DNA of 5,268 bases from Gammaproteobacteria bacterium (lineage in GTDB: Bacteria; Pseudomonadota; Gammaproteobacteria; Steroidobacterales; Steroidobacteraceae): positions 1 to 5,268 of the forward strand of contig JASHVF010000442.1 in NCBI GenBank assembly GCA_030039615.1. Direction: 5' to 3'. Every line of letters begins with the position of its first letter. Position 1 is the stretch's first letter. This document shows positions 1 to 5,268 of this stretch, piece after piece. Both the position numbers and the translations under genes were made by a program. Below the pieces are notes generated by a model. The model saw only the letters and a list, made by a program, of their open reading frames with translations. It was not told the DNA's origin and searched no databases.

Positions 1-1905
1 GCCCTCAAAGGTAAGGAGGGGAGCGCCAAGCGCAAATGGATCACCTACCTGTTCGTAGGCGCTCTCTCCATCGTGTTCGCCGCCTGGGGCGCCTACGGCA
101 TCGTCAACCTGAGCTTTGGGGGCTCGAACTACGCGGCCGAGGCCGCCGGCAGCAAGATCACACTCGAGCAGGCCCGTAACGCCTGGCTGCGTCAGCAGGC
201 TCAGTGGCAGCAGCGCCTCGGCGGCGCCGAGATCCCGGCGGAGCTGCGCACCCGGCTGCAGGACCAGGTGCTCGAAGGCATGATCCGCGATGCGCTGCTC
301 GCCAAACGTACGCATGACCTCGGCTACCGGGTCGGACATGACGAGCTGATCGAGGCGGTAAAGAGCGAGCCGGCATTCCAGATCGAAGGACGGTATTCGC
401 CCGAGGCTGCGCGCGACGCCCTGGCGCGCGCCGGACTGACGGCGGATGTCTTCCAGGATGAGCTGCGCGAGGACATGCAGCGCGCCCAGCTTGCGAACGC
501 GATCCGCGGCTCGGATTTCCTTACCCCGGTCGAGTTCGCGCGCCTGCGCGAGCTCGAGGACCAGGAGCGCGAGGTCCGCTATGTCGTGCTGCCCGCGGAT
601 AAGTTCCCGGGAGCGCCGGTGGATGATGCGGCCGTCACCGCCTACTACCAGGCTCACCAGACCCAGTACCTCACTCCCGAGTCGGCGCATATCCAGTACG
701 CTGAGCTCAAGCTGGATGCGCTCGAGGGCGAGGTTACGGTGAGCGATGCGGATCTGCGGGCGCAGTACGAGAAGGAGAAGAGTCAGCTCACGAGTCCCGA
801 GAAGCGTCACGCGCGCCACATTCTGATCCCCGTCTCTGGCGCCGGCGACGCCGCCGCGGCGCTCAAGCAGGCGCAGGACGTGCTCGCGCAGGCCAAGTCC
901 GGCAAGGACTTCGGCGAGCTCGCCAAGCAGTACTCCAAGGACCCGGGCTCCGCCCCGAGCGGCGGCGACCTCGGCTGGGCCGACAAGAGCACGTTCGTGC
1001 CGGCCTTCGCGGACGCGCTCTTCAGCATGCAACCGGGCGAGATCCGTGGTCCCGTGAAGACGCAGTTCGGTTACCACATCATCCGGCTGGAAGAGATTCA
1101 GCCCGGCAAGGGCAAGTCATTCGAGGAGGCGCGGGCGCAGATCGAAGCCGAGCTCAAGCGCAACCGTGCGACCGACCGCTTCGGCGAGATCCAGGAGCAG
1201 CTGCAGTCGCGCCTCTCGGAGCCCAACGCCGATATCAGCGCGCTGGCACAGGAGTTCAAGCTCCAGTCGGGCGACATCCCGCAATACCTCAAGGGCGCCG
1301 GCGCCGCCCCGCTCGGCCCGGCGCCGCAGCTGCAGGACGTCCTCTTCGGCGATCCGCAGCTCGCCGCCGGTCGCCTCGGGGGACCGGTGCTGCTCGGCGA
1401 CAACGCGCTGGTCATCGTCAAGGTGCTCGAGTACCACAAGCCGCAGCCCAGGCCGCTGGCCGACGTGCGCGCCGAGATCGTCGCGGCGCTCGCCAAAGAG
1501 CGCGGCACGGCGGCCGCTCTCAAGGCGGCGCAGGGCGCGCAGGCGCGGCTCGAGTCGGGGGCCGCGTTCGAGGCGGTGGCGCAGTCGCTCGGCCTGAGCG
1601 CAGAGCCCGCGCGCTTCGTGGGTCGCAACGACCCTTCCGTTCCCGCACCGATCCGCACCGCAGTGTTCAGCGCGCCGCGGCCCGCCAAGGTGCCGGTGTT
1701 CCGGGCACTGGCGCTGCCCGCCGGCGGGGCTGCCGTGGTCGGCATCATTGCGGTACGCACCGGCGCGGCCGGCGGCGGCCCGCAGGAGCAGGCCGACCGC
1801 GTGCTACAGGAGGCCAGCCGCGAGGGAGTGAGCGACGTGATGGCCTACGTGGGCGAGCTGCGGCGCACGGCCGACGTGCGCAAGAACCCCAAGGCGTTCG
1901 ATTAG
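1..1905 (+). CDS. ppiD: PpiD-like periplasmic folding chaperone (parvulin-type peptidyl-prolyl isomerase), 5' end missing
   Basis: The frame is open from base 1 to the TAG at 1903-1905 (634 codons). No ATG, GTG or TTG precedes the GTG at 73, and that GTG falls inside a membrane helix, so the true start lies left of the window. Residue numbers here count from base 1. A basic stretch (AKRK, residues 9-12) precedes a hydrophobic helix (about 13-37), giving an N-in anchor with the body in the periplasm. Next comes an N-terminal chaperone region of the SurA_N type; the segments SNYAAE, LEGMIRDALL and PAFQIEGRY resemble E. coli PpiD. A single clear parvulin domain spans about 269-369: RHARHILI, YSKDPGSAPSGGDLGW, FVPAFADALF, and TQFGYHII with H359. 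A charged, Ala-rich C-terminal region follows. Length matches E. coli PpiD (623 aa), so few residues are missing. PpiD sits at the SecYEG translocon and helps newly exported proteins fold. A SurA/PrsA-type parvulin is the alternative, but the membrane anchor and length favour PpiD. Confidence 0.93.
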   Translation, partial: ALKGKEGSAKRKWITYLFVGALSIVFAAWGAYGIVNLSFGGSNYAAEAAGSKITLEQARNAWLRQQAQWQQRLGGAEIPAELRTRLQDQVLEGMIRDALLAKRTHDLGYRVGHDELIEAVKSEPAFQIEGRYSPEAARDALARAGLTADVFQDELREDMQRAQLANAIRGSDFLTPVEFARLRELEDQEREVRYVVLPADKFPGAPVDDAAVTAYYQAHQTQYLTPESAHIQYAELKLDALEGEVTVSDADLRAQYEKEKSQLTSPEKRHARHILIPVSGAGDAAAALKQAQDVLAQAKSGKDFGELAKQYSKDPGSAPSGGDLGWADKSTFVPAFADALFSMQPGEIRGPVKTQFGYHIIRLEEIQPGKGKSFEEARAQIEAELKRNRATDRFGEIQEQLQSRLSEPNADISALAQEFKLQSGDIPQYLKGAGAAPLGPAPQLQDVLFGDPQLAAGRLGGPVLLGDNALVIVKVLEYHKPQPRPLADVRAEIVAALAKERGTAAALKAAQGAQARLESGAAFEAVAQSLGLSAEPARFVGRNDPSVPAPIRTAVFSAPRPAKVPVFRALALPAGGAAVVGIIAVRTGAAGGGPQEQADRVLQEASREGVSDVMAYVGELRRTADVRKNPKAFD

Positions 1906-2699
1906 CCCTCAGCCTCGAGAGGGAAGCTCATGCCGACGGTGCTGAAACCACTGTCGACGTAGACGATCTCCCCGGTGATGCCCGCCGCGAGGTCCGAGCA
2001 GAGAAACGCGGCCGTATTGCCCACGTCCTCGAGCGTCACGTTGCGGCGCAGCGGCGCGATCTCTGCCACCCGGCTCAGCATCTTGCGAAACCCGGGGATT
2101 CCAGCGGCCGCCAGCGTCTTGATTGGCCCCGCCGAGATGCCGTTGACGCGGATGCCCTGGGGACCGAGATCCGCCGCCAGGAAGCGCACGTTGGCCTCGA
2201 GGCTCGCCTTGGCGAGCCCCATGACGTTGTAGCCGGGGATTGAACGCACTGCTCCGAGATAGGTCAGCGTCAGCAATGCGCCGGCGCGCCCCGCCATGAG
2301 CGGCTGTGCGCCGCGCGCGAGCGCGGTGAGGCTGTAGCTCGAGACGTCGTGGGCGATGCGGAAGCCCTCGCGACTGGTTGCCGCAACGAAACTGCCGGTG
2401 AGCGCCTCGCGCGGCGCAAACGCCACGGCATGCACGACCACATCCAGCGCGCCCCACTCGCGCTTGAGCTTCTCGAAGGCGGCATCGATCTGGCCGTCCA
2501 CCGTGACGTCGAGTGGCATCGTGAGGTGCGAGCCGATCGATGCGGCGAGCGGCTCGACCCGCTCCTTCATCTTGTCGTTGACGTAGGAGAAGGCGAGCTC
2601 GGCGCCTTCGCGGTGCATGGCCTGGGCGATGCCCCAGGCGATTGAGCGGTCGGTGGCCACACCGACGATGAAGGCGCGCTTGCCGGCAAGAAATCCCAT
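1902..2699 (-). CDS. fabI: Enoyl-[acyl-carrier-protein] reductase (NADH) FabI
   Basis: A complete 265-residue protein that aligns almost end to end with E. coli FabI (262 aa). It catalyses the last step of each fatty-acid elongation cycle, NADH-dependent reduction of trans-2-enoyl-ACP to acyl-ACP, in the cytoplasm. Visible family marks are the start MGFLAGKR, the nucleotide-binding turn GVATDRSIAWGIAQ (13-26), D64-V65 for the adenine pocket, HAVAFAP (90-96), REGFRIAHDVSSYS (110-123), and the FabI-type active site with Y147, Y157 and K164 in YLGAVRSIPGYNVMGLAKAS. ISAGPIKTLAA, DVGNTAAFLCSDLAAGITGE and YVDSGFS follow in the usual order. The position equivalent to E. coli G93, a triclosan-contact residue, is A93; alanine also occurs there in S. 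aureus FabI. The ATG start is supported by a good ribosome binding site. Its TAA stop interlocks with the ppiD TAG on the opposite strand. It is downstream of mltD on the same strand across a 66-bp gap, so it may be transcribed from its own promoter, from mltD, or both. Confidence 0.97.
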   Translation of the reverse strand: MGFLAGKRAFIVGVATDRSIAWGIAQAMHREGAELAFSYVNDKMKERVEPLAASIGSHLTMPLDVTVDGQIDAAFEKLKREWGALDVVVHAVAFAPREALTGSFVAATSREGFRIAHDVSSYSLTALARGAQPLMAGRAGALLTLTYLGAVRSIPGYNVMGLAKASLEANVRFLAADLGPQGIRVNGISAGPIKTLAAAGIPGFRKMLSRVAEIAPLRRNVTLEDVGNTAAFLCSDLAAGITGEIVYVDSGFSTVGMSFPLEAEG

Positions 2700-2705
2700 G
2701 GCGAA

Positions 2706-2712
2706 TCCTCCC
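2706..2712 (-). promoter_or_regulatory. Ribosome binding site of fabI
   Basis: On the minus strand this reads GGGAGGA and sits 6 bases before the fabI ATG at 2699. It is a strong Shine-Dalgarno match at good spacing and fixes the fabI start. By contrast, the two genes leaving the divergent region at 4497-4644 have weak or absent sites. Confidence 0.75.
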
Positions 2713-2718
2713 GGCGCG

Positions 2719-2724
2719 ATTATG
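2719..2724 (-). promoter_or_regulatory. Candidate -10 box for fabI
   Basis: The minus strand reads CATAAT, five of six matches to the sigma-70 -10 consensus, in an otherwise very GC-rich 66-bp gap between the mltD stop and the fabI start. Transcription would begin only about 12 bases before the ATG, just upstream of the ribosome binding site. No convincing -35 hexamer is found 16-18 bases upstream (best is CTCAGG), so this may be a chance match. If real, it would give fabI a promoter independent of mltD. Confidence 0.25.
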
Positions 2725-2765
2725 CCGGAAGTCGCGCCTCACCTGAGCGCGGGCGGGGCGCGCGC

Positions 2766-4496
2766 TCAGCTATGGCGCACGACGTGGATGTGGAGCTTTT
2801 GGCCGGCGTGAATGTGGGTATGGGCGTTGAGCCCGTTCCAGGCGAGCAGCTGCGGCACGCTGCACTGAAAGAGCTGGGCGATGCCTGCCACGGTGTCGCC
2901 GCTGCGCACGGTGTAGACGACGTGGCGATGTGAGCGCGCGTGGCTCGATGAGCCCCCGGCGCTCGTCACCTGGACCTTCTGGCCGGCATGCAGTGCGTCG
3001 CCGGGCTGCATGCCGTTGAGTGCCGCGAGCGTGTTCACGTCCATGCCGTTGCGGCGCGCGATCGACCAGAGTGTATCGCCGCGGCGCACGACCTGGACGT
3101 GCGGGCGTCGCCCGCGCACGCGCCCGTCGACGCGCGCCGCCGCGAGCAGCACCTTGGCGGGCAGCTCCATGTCGGCATTGGGGACGCGCAGCTCATCGCC
3201 CACTGTGAGACGGCCCTCCGGCAGGTCGTTGAGCTCGCGGATGACGTTGGTGGTTGTGTGGAACTGCGCGGCGACCGATGCCACGGAGTCGCCGTGCTTC
3301 ACGGCGTAGCGGGTCACGCCGAGCAGCTGGTCGGCGGACAGCTGCGCGATGTTCTGGGTGAATACCTCCGCGGCATCGACCGGCAGCAACAGGTAGTAGG
3401 GCCCGACGGGGTCGGTGGCCCAACGATGAAACGCGGGGTTGAGCTCGTAGAGCTCCTCGGGCGTGATGCCGGCGATCTCGGCGGCGACTTTCAGGCTTAT
3501 CTGCCCGCCGCTGGCGACGCGCGCAAAGTAAGGCTGGTTCGCGACGTGCGTGATCTCGAGGCCGTAGCCGGCGGGGTTGCGCACCAGGCGCCCCATGGCG
3601 AGCAGCTTCGGTACGTAGGCGCGCGTCTCCTTCGGCAGCCACAGGTCCCAGAAGTCGATCGGTCGTCCGGACGCGCGATTCATCGCCACCGAGCGCTCCA
3701 CGATGATCTCGCCGCAGTTGTAGGCCGCGATTGCCAGCAGCCAGTCACCGCCGAATTCATCATGCAATGACTGCAGATAGTCGAGGGCGGCGCGCGTGGA
3801 TTCGACGATGTCGCGCCGTCCGTCGTACCACCAGTCCTGCCGCAGGCCGTAGCGTGACCCCGTTCCGGGTATGAACTGCCATAGGCCCGAGGCGCTGGCG
3901 CGCGAATAGGCGTAGGGCTCGAAGGCACTCTCCACCACCGGCAGCAACGCCAGCTCGAGCGGCATGCCGCGCGCCTCGAGCTCGTTCACGATGTGGTAGA
4001 GGTACAGATCCGCGCGGCCGAAGGCGCGCTGCAGGTAATCCGGGTTGTTCGCGTACCAGCGCAGCTGCTGATCGATCGCGCGGCGCTCCTCGCCGTCGTC
4101 GAGCTTGAAGCCGGCGCGCATGCGATCGAAGAGGTCGGCATATTGCGCCGGCGGCGCCGGAACACTCGCATCGGCAACGACGGGGGCCGTAGCGGATTCG
4201 CCGGGCTCGGCGGCCGCGACCGCTGCCTCGGCGGATTCGCCCGCCGTGGCGCTGGCGCTTGCTGGAGCTGCGGGGGGTTCGCCGAGCGCGAACGGAACCT
4301 CACGAGCGCTGCTTGCTTCCGGGGTGGCGGCGGCGGCGGTTGCGGGCGACGGTGTCTCGGGTGGCGTGAGCTGAGCCGGCGGTTGACTCACGACGGCCTG
4401 GGCGGGGTCGGGATCCGGGCGCGCAGCGGGGCTGTGAGCGCATGCGGCAAGCGTGATCAGGCCTAAGCAAAGCAACGCCTGGCGCGCCGGTCTCAT
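2766..4496 (-). CDS. mltD: Membrane-bound lytic murein transglycosylase D (MltD), lipoprotein with three LysM repeats
   Basis: A GH23-family lytic transglycosylase that cleaves the MurNAc-GlcNAc bond of peptidoglycan, forming 1,6-anhydro-MurNAc ends. Counting from the ATG at 4496 (576 aa), MRPARQALLCLGLITLAAC is a lipoprotein signal peptide with lipobox LAAC and acylated C19. Residue +2 is Ala, not Asp, so Lol sorting to the outer membrane is expected. Residues about 24-117 are an Ala/Pro/Glu/Ser-rich spacer. The catalytic domain follows: LALLPVVESAFEPYAYSRASASGLWQFIPGTG with predicted catalytic E189, AAYNCGE (257-263), and FWDLWLPKETRAYVPKLLA. Three LysM repeats lie at about 396-439, 467-510 and 528-571. 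E. coli MltD is 452 aa; the extra length is mainly the spacer and a third LysM. A TTG at 4511, five codons upstream, is an alternative start. I prefer ATG because it gives a compact signal peptide, although its GGAG (4499-4502) is only 2 bases away. It is divergent from the methyltransferase gene and lies upstream of fabI. Confidence 0.95.
   Translation of the reverse strand: MRPARQALLCLGLITLAACAHSPAARPDPDPAQAVVSQPPAQLTPPETPSPATAAAATPEASSAREVPFALGEPPAAPASASATAGESAEAAVAAAEPGESATAPVVADASVPAPPAQYADLFDRMRAGFKLDDGEERRAIDQQLRWYANNPDYLQRAFGRADLYLYHIVNELEARGMPLELALLPVVESAFEPYAYSRASASGLWQFIPGTGSRYGLRQDWWYDGRRDIVESTRAALDYLQSLHDEFGGDWLLAIAAYNCGEIIVERSVAMNRASGRPIDFWDLWLPKETRAYVPKLLAMGRLVRNPAGYGLEITHVANQPYFARVASGGQISLKVAAEIAGITPEELYELNPAFHRWATDPVGPYYLLLPVDAAEVFTQNIAQLSADQLLGVTRYAVKHGDSVASVAAQFHTTTNVIRELNDLPEGRLTVGDELRVPNADMELPAKVLLAAARVDGRVRGRRPHVQVVRRGDTLWSIARRNGMDVNTLAALNGMQPGDALHAGQKVQVTSAGGSSSHARSHRHVVYTVRSGDTVAGIAQLFQCSVPQLLAWNGLNAHTHIHAGQKLHIHVVRHS
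2784..3311 (-). repeat. Three LysM peptidoglycan-binding repeats in MltD
   Basis: The C-terminal third of mltD encodes three diverged LysM modules of about 44 residues, at 3180-3311, 2967-3098 and 2784-2915. Each opens with a (Y/V)xVxxGD(T/S) strand (YAVKHGDSV, QVVRRGDTL, YTVRSGDTV), has a middle IxxLN/LxxLN/LLxWN motif, and ends with a G(D/Q)(E/K)L-like strand (VGDELRVP, AGQKVQVT, AGQKLHIH). LysM modules bind the GlcNAc-containing glycan backbone, so these should hold the enzyme on its substrate. The first and second are separated by about 27 residues including a basic stretch (RVRGRRP). The second and third are joined by a Ser/His-rich linker. The modules are protein-level repeats; I see no near-identical DNA copies, which argues for old rather than recent duplication. 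Confidence 0.9.
4146..4427 (-). other. Low-complexity Ala/Pro/Glu-rich spacer of MltD
   Basis: About 94 codons between the lipidated cysteine and the catalytic domain are dominated by Ala, Pro, Ser, Thr, Glu and Val, with no recognisable fold. The DNA carries a short GGC/GCC run near 4325-4340, encoding part of an AAAAA tract, which could vary in length between strains. A flexible tether of this sort would let an outer-membrane lipoprotein reach the peptidoglycan layer. That role is inferred from position and composition. Confidence 0.7.
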
Positions 4497-4644
4497 CGCT
4501 CCGATCGTCAATTTCCGTACCCCGCGTAGCCGTGCTAAGTTGCCCAGCGCCGCATCCTTGGGCGTGGGTCCTTGGAGTTGGACGCTACTGGTTCAGGACA
4601 GGGAATTTAACCGGTAAGTTCACATATTTACCAGCATTTCTATC
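4497..4644. promoter_or_regulatory. Divergent intergenic region between mltD and the methyltransferase gene
   Basis: These 148 bp must carry the 5' signals of both genes, because the two diverge. The right-hand part, about 4597-4644, is 62% A+T (30 of 48 bases) in a window that is otherwise about one-third A+T, as expected for promoter DNA. Possible plus-strand hexamers are TTCAGG (4592-4597) and TAAGTT (4615-4620), 17 bases apart, but both are poor matches. TTGGAC (4578-4583) is a better -35 but has no good partner. No convincing minus-strand sigma-70 promoter was found. TCCTTGG occurs twice as a direct repeat (4555-4561 and 4569-4575). No RNA gene or small ORF with a ribosome binding site is evident. 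Confidence 0.5.
4613..4632. promoter_or_regulatory. Interrupted inverted repeat, possible operator
   Basis: GGTAA (4613-4617) and TTACC (4628-4632) are perfect inverted arms around a 10-bp A+T-rich centre. The dyad lies in the A+T-rich part of the divergent region, 13 bases before the predicted GTG start at 4645. Its size and position fit a dimeric regulator site, but five-base arms can arise by chance and I do not recognise the motif. Confidence 0.2.
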
Positions 4645-5268
4645 GTGCCAGTTCGCACTTCCCCGATTCCCGACCGCGATGCCTCGCTGGCCGCCTGGTG
4701 GGATACCCCGCTCGGGCGCTCGCTGCTCGCGGCGGAGTCCGAGCTGCTCGGCGAGGCGATGGAGGACGTGTTCGGCTGGGAGCTGCTGCAGATCGGCGCC
4801 TGGGGGAGCGCCCGCGAGCTGCTGGCGCGCGGTCGCACCCGCCGTCAGAGCCTCATCGCGGCTCCGGGATTCCCGGGCGGCGCGGACATCCTGGCGCGTC
4901 CCTCGCACCTTCCGGTGACCAGCGACTCGATCGATGCGGCGTTGCTGCCGCACACACTCGAGTTCGCACCGGATCCCTACTCGATTCTGCGCGAGGTGGA
5001 CCGCGTGCTGACGGGCGAGGGTCAGCTGCTGATCCTCGGGTTTCAGCCGTGGAGCCTGTGGGGATTGCGCTCGCGCGCGAGTCGCAGCGGATTCCCGCCC
5101 GGTATGCGCCGCGTGCTCTCGACCAACCTGGTGCGTGAGTGGCTGGTGCTGCTCGGGTACGAGGTAGTGATGGCGTCGCGCTACCTCTATCTCGGACCAT
5201 GGAGCCGGGTAGGGCCAGCTGAAGGCACGGCGCGACTGCTGCGGCCGGGGCTCACCTACCCGCTGCCC
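4645..5268 (+). CDS. YafS-like SAM-dependent methyltransferase-fold protein, 3' end missing
   Basis: The frame is open from just after an in-frame TAA at 4615-4617 to the window edge (208 codons seen). The only upstream start candidate is the GTG at 4645. The next in-frame ATG (4759) would remove the conserved-looking WWDTPLGRSLLAAESELL (18-35), so GTG is preferred even though no Shine-Dalgarno sequence precedes it. The body resembles the class I methyltransferase (Methyltransf_11) proteins typified by E. coli YafS (240 aa): LLQIGAWG (47-54) at motif I, LPVTSDSIDAALLPHTLEFAPDP (89-111) at the motif II/III region, and ILREVDRVLTGEGQLLILGFQPWSLWGLR (114-142), followed by RRVLSTNLVREWLVLLGYEV. 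Motif I is degenerate compared with the usual glycine-rich loop. In E. coli yafS lies beside rnhA and close to mltD, which agrees with the neighbour here. The substrate is unknown and enzymatic activity is not assured. The family call is fairly firm and any specific function is not. Confidence 0.85.
   Translation, partial: MPVRTSPIPDRDASLAAWWDTPLGRSLLAAESELLGEAMEDVFGWELLQIGAWGSARELLARGRTRRQSLIAAPGFPGGADILARPSHLPVTSDSIDAALLPHTLEFAPDPYSILREVDRVLTGEGQLLILGFQPWSLWGLRSRASRSGFPPGMRRVLSTNLVREWLVLLGYEVVMASRYLYLGPWSRVGPAEGTARLLRPGLTYPLP

Noticed and set aside
1098..1760. Long minus-strand open frame of 220 codons opposite ppiD
   Set aside because: It is antisense to a well-supported ppiD coding region, has a Ser/Ala/Arg-rich composition typical of GC-rich shadow frames, and shows no family motif.
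1906..1923. CCCTC/GAGGG hairpin after ppiD as an intrinsic terminator
   Set aside because: The stem is only 5 bp with an 8-base loop, no T-run follows on either strand, and it lies within the last codons of fabI.
1909..2742. Minus-strand 277-codon frame overlapping fabI almost completely
   Set aside because: It is an Arg-rich out-of-frame shadow of fabI, whose own frame is conserved from end to end.
2734..2752. GC-rich hairpin between mltD and fabI (CTCA/TGAG flanked by CGCG tracts with a bulge) as an mltD terminator
   Set aside because: There is no T-run after it, the loop is only about 2-4 bases with a bulge in the stem, and such hairpins are common by chance in very GC-rich DNA.
2988..3770. 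Plus-strand open frame of 260 codons opposite mltD
   Set aside because: It overlaps the LysM and catalytic parts of MltD, which are unmistakable on the other strand. The His/Arg/Val-rich translation matches no fold I recognise and there is no ribosome binding site.
4325..4340. GGC/GCC trinucleotide run as a phase-variable repeat
   Set aside because: Only about four perfect units are present and the unit is 3 bp, so length change would not shift the frame. It encodes part of an Ala tract in a flexible spacer.
4587..4600. CTG...CAG spacing resembling a LexA site
   Set aside because: The spacer is 8 bases instead of 10 and the internal bases do not fit the LexA box.
4532..4918. Plus-strand 128-codon frame starting in the intergenic region
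   Set aside because: It runs out of frame into the methyltransferase coding region. Its downstream part is Arg/Ser/Cys-rich shadow sequence, and the competing frame carries clear family motifs.

Overview
The window is chromosomal, GC-rich DNA (about two-thirds G+C by eye) from what is most likely a gammaproteobacterium. The proteins closely resemble the Escherichia/Pseudomonas/Xanthomonas versions of PpiD, FabI and MltD, and the high G+C would fit a Xanthomonadales-, Nevskiales- or Steroidobacter-like lineage. That placement is inferred from protein similarity and composition alone.

Layout: (1) 1-1905, plus strand: the nearly complete 3' part of ppiD, a membrane-anchored periplasmic chaperone of the parvulin family, whose start lies just left of the window. 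(2) 1902-2699, minus strand: complete fabI, the NADH-dependent enoyl-ACP reductase. It converges on ppiD and the two stop codons interlock in the 4-base string ttag. (3) 2766-4496, minus strand: complete mltD, an outer-membrane lipoprotein lytic transglycosylase with three C-terminal LysM repeats. It lies 66 bp upstream of fabI and may be co-transcribed with it. (4) 4497-4644: a divergent intergenic region with a strikingly A+T-rich stretch. (5) 4645 to the right edge, plus strand: a YafS-like class I methyltransferase-fold protein, cut off by the window end and starting with GTG.

Three of the four genes serve the cell envelope: PpiD assists folding of exported proteins, FabI supplies acyl chains for phospholipid and lipid A, and MltD remodels peptidoglycan. 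The mltD / yafS-like pairing recalls the enterobacterial order mltD-gloB-yafS-rnhA-dnaQ, so rnhA is the expected gene to the right. By the E. coli order lon-hupB-ppiD, hupB is the expected gene to the left.

I found no mobile element, CRISPR array, RNA gene, toxin-antitoxin pair or defence system. This looks like an ordinary core-genome region; the points worth a second look are small ones: interlocked stops, a changed motif in MltD, a degenerate SAM-binding motif, and an A+T-rich dyad in the divergent promoter region.
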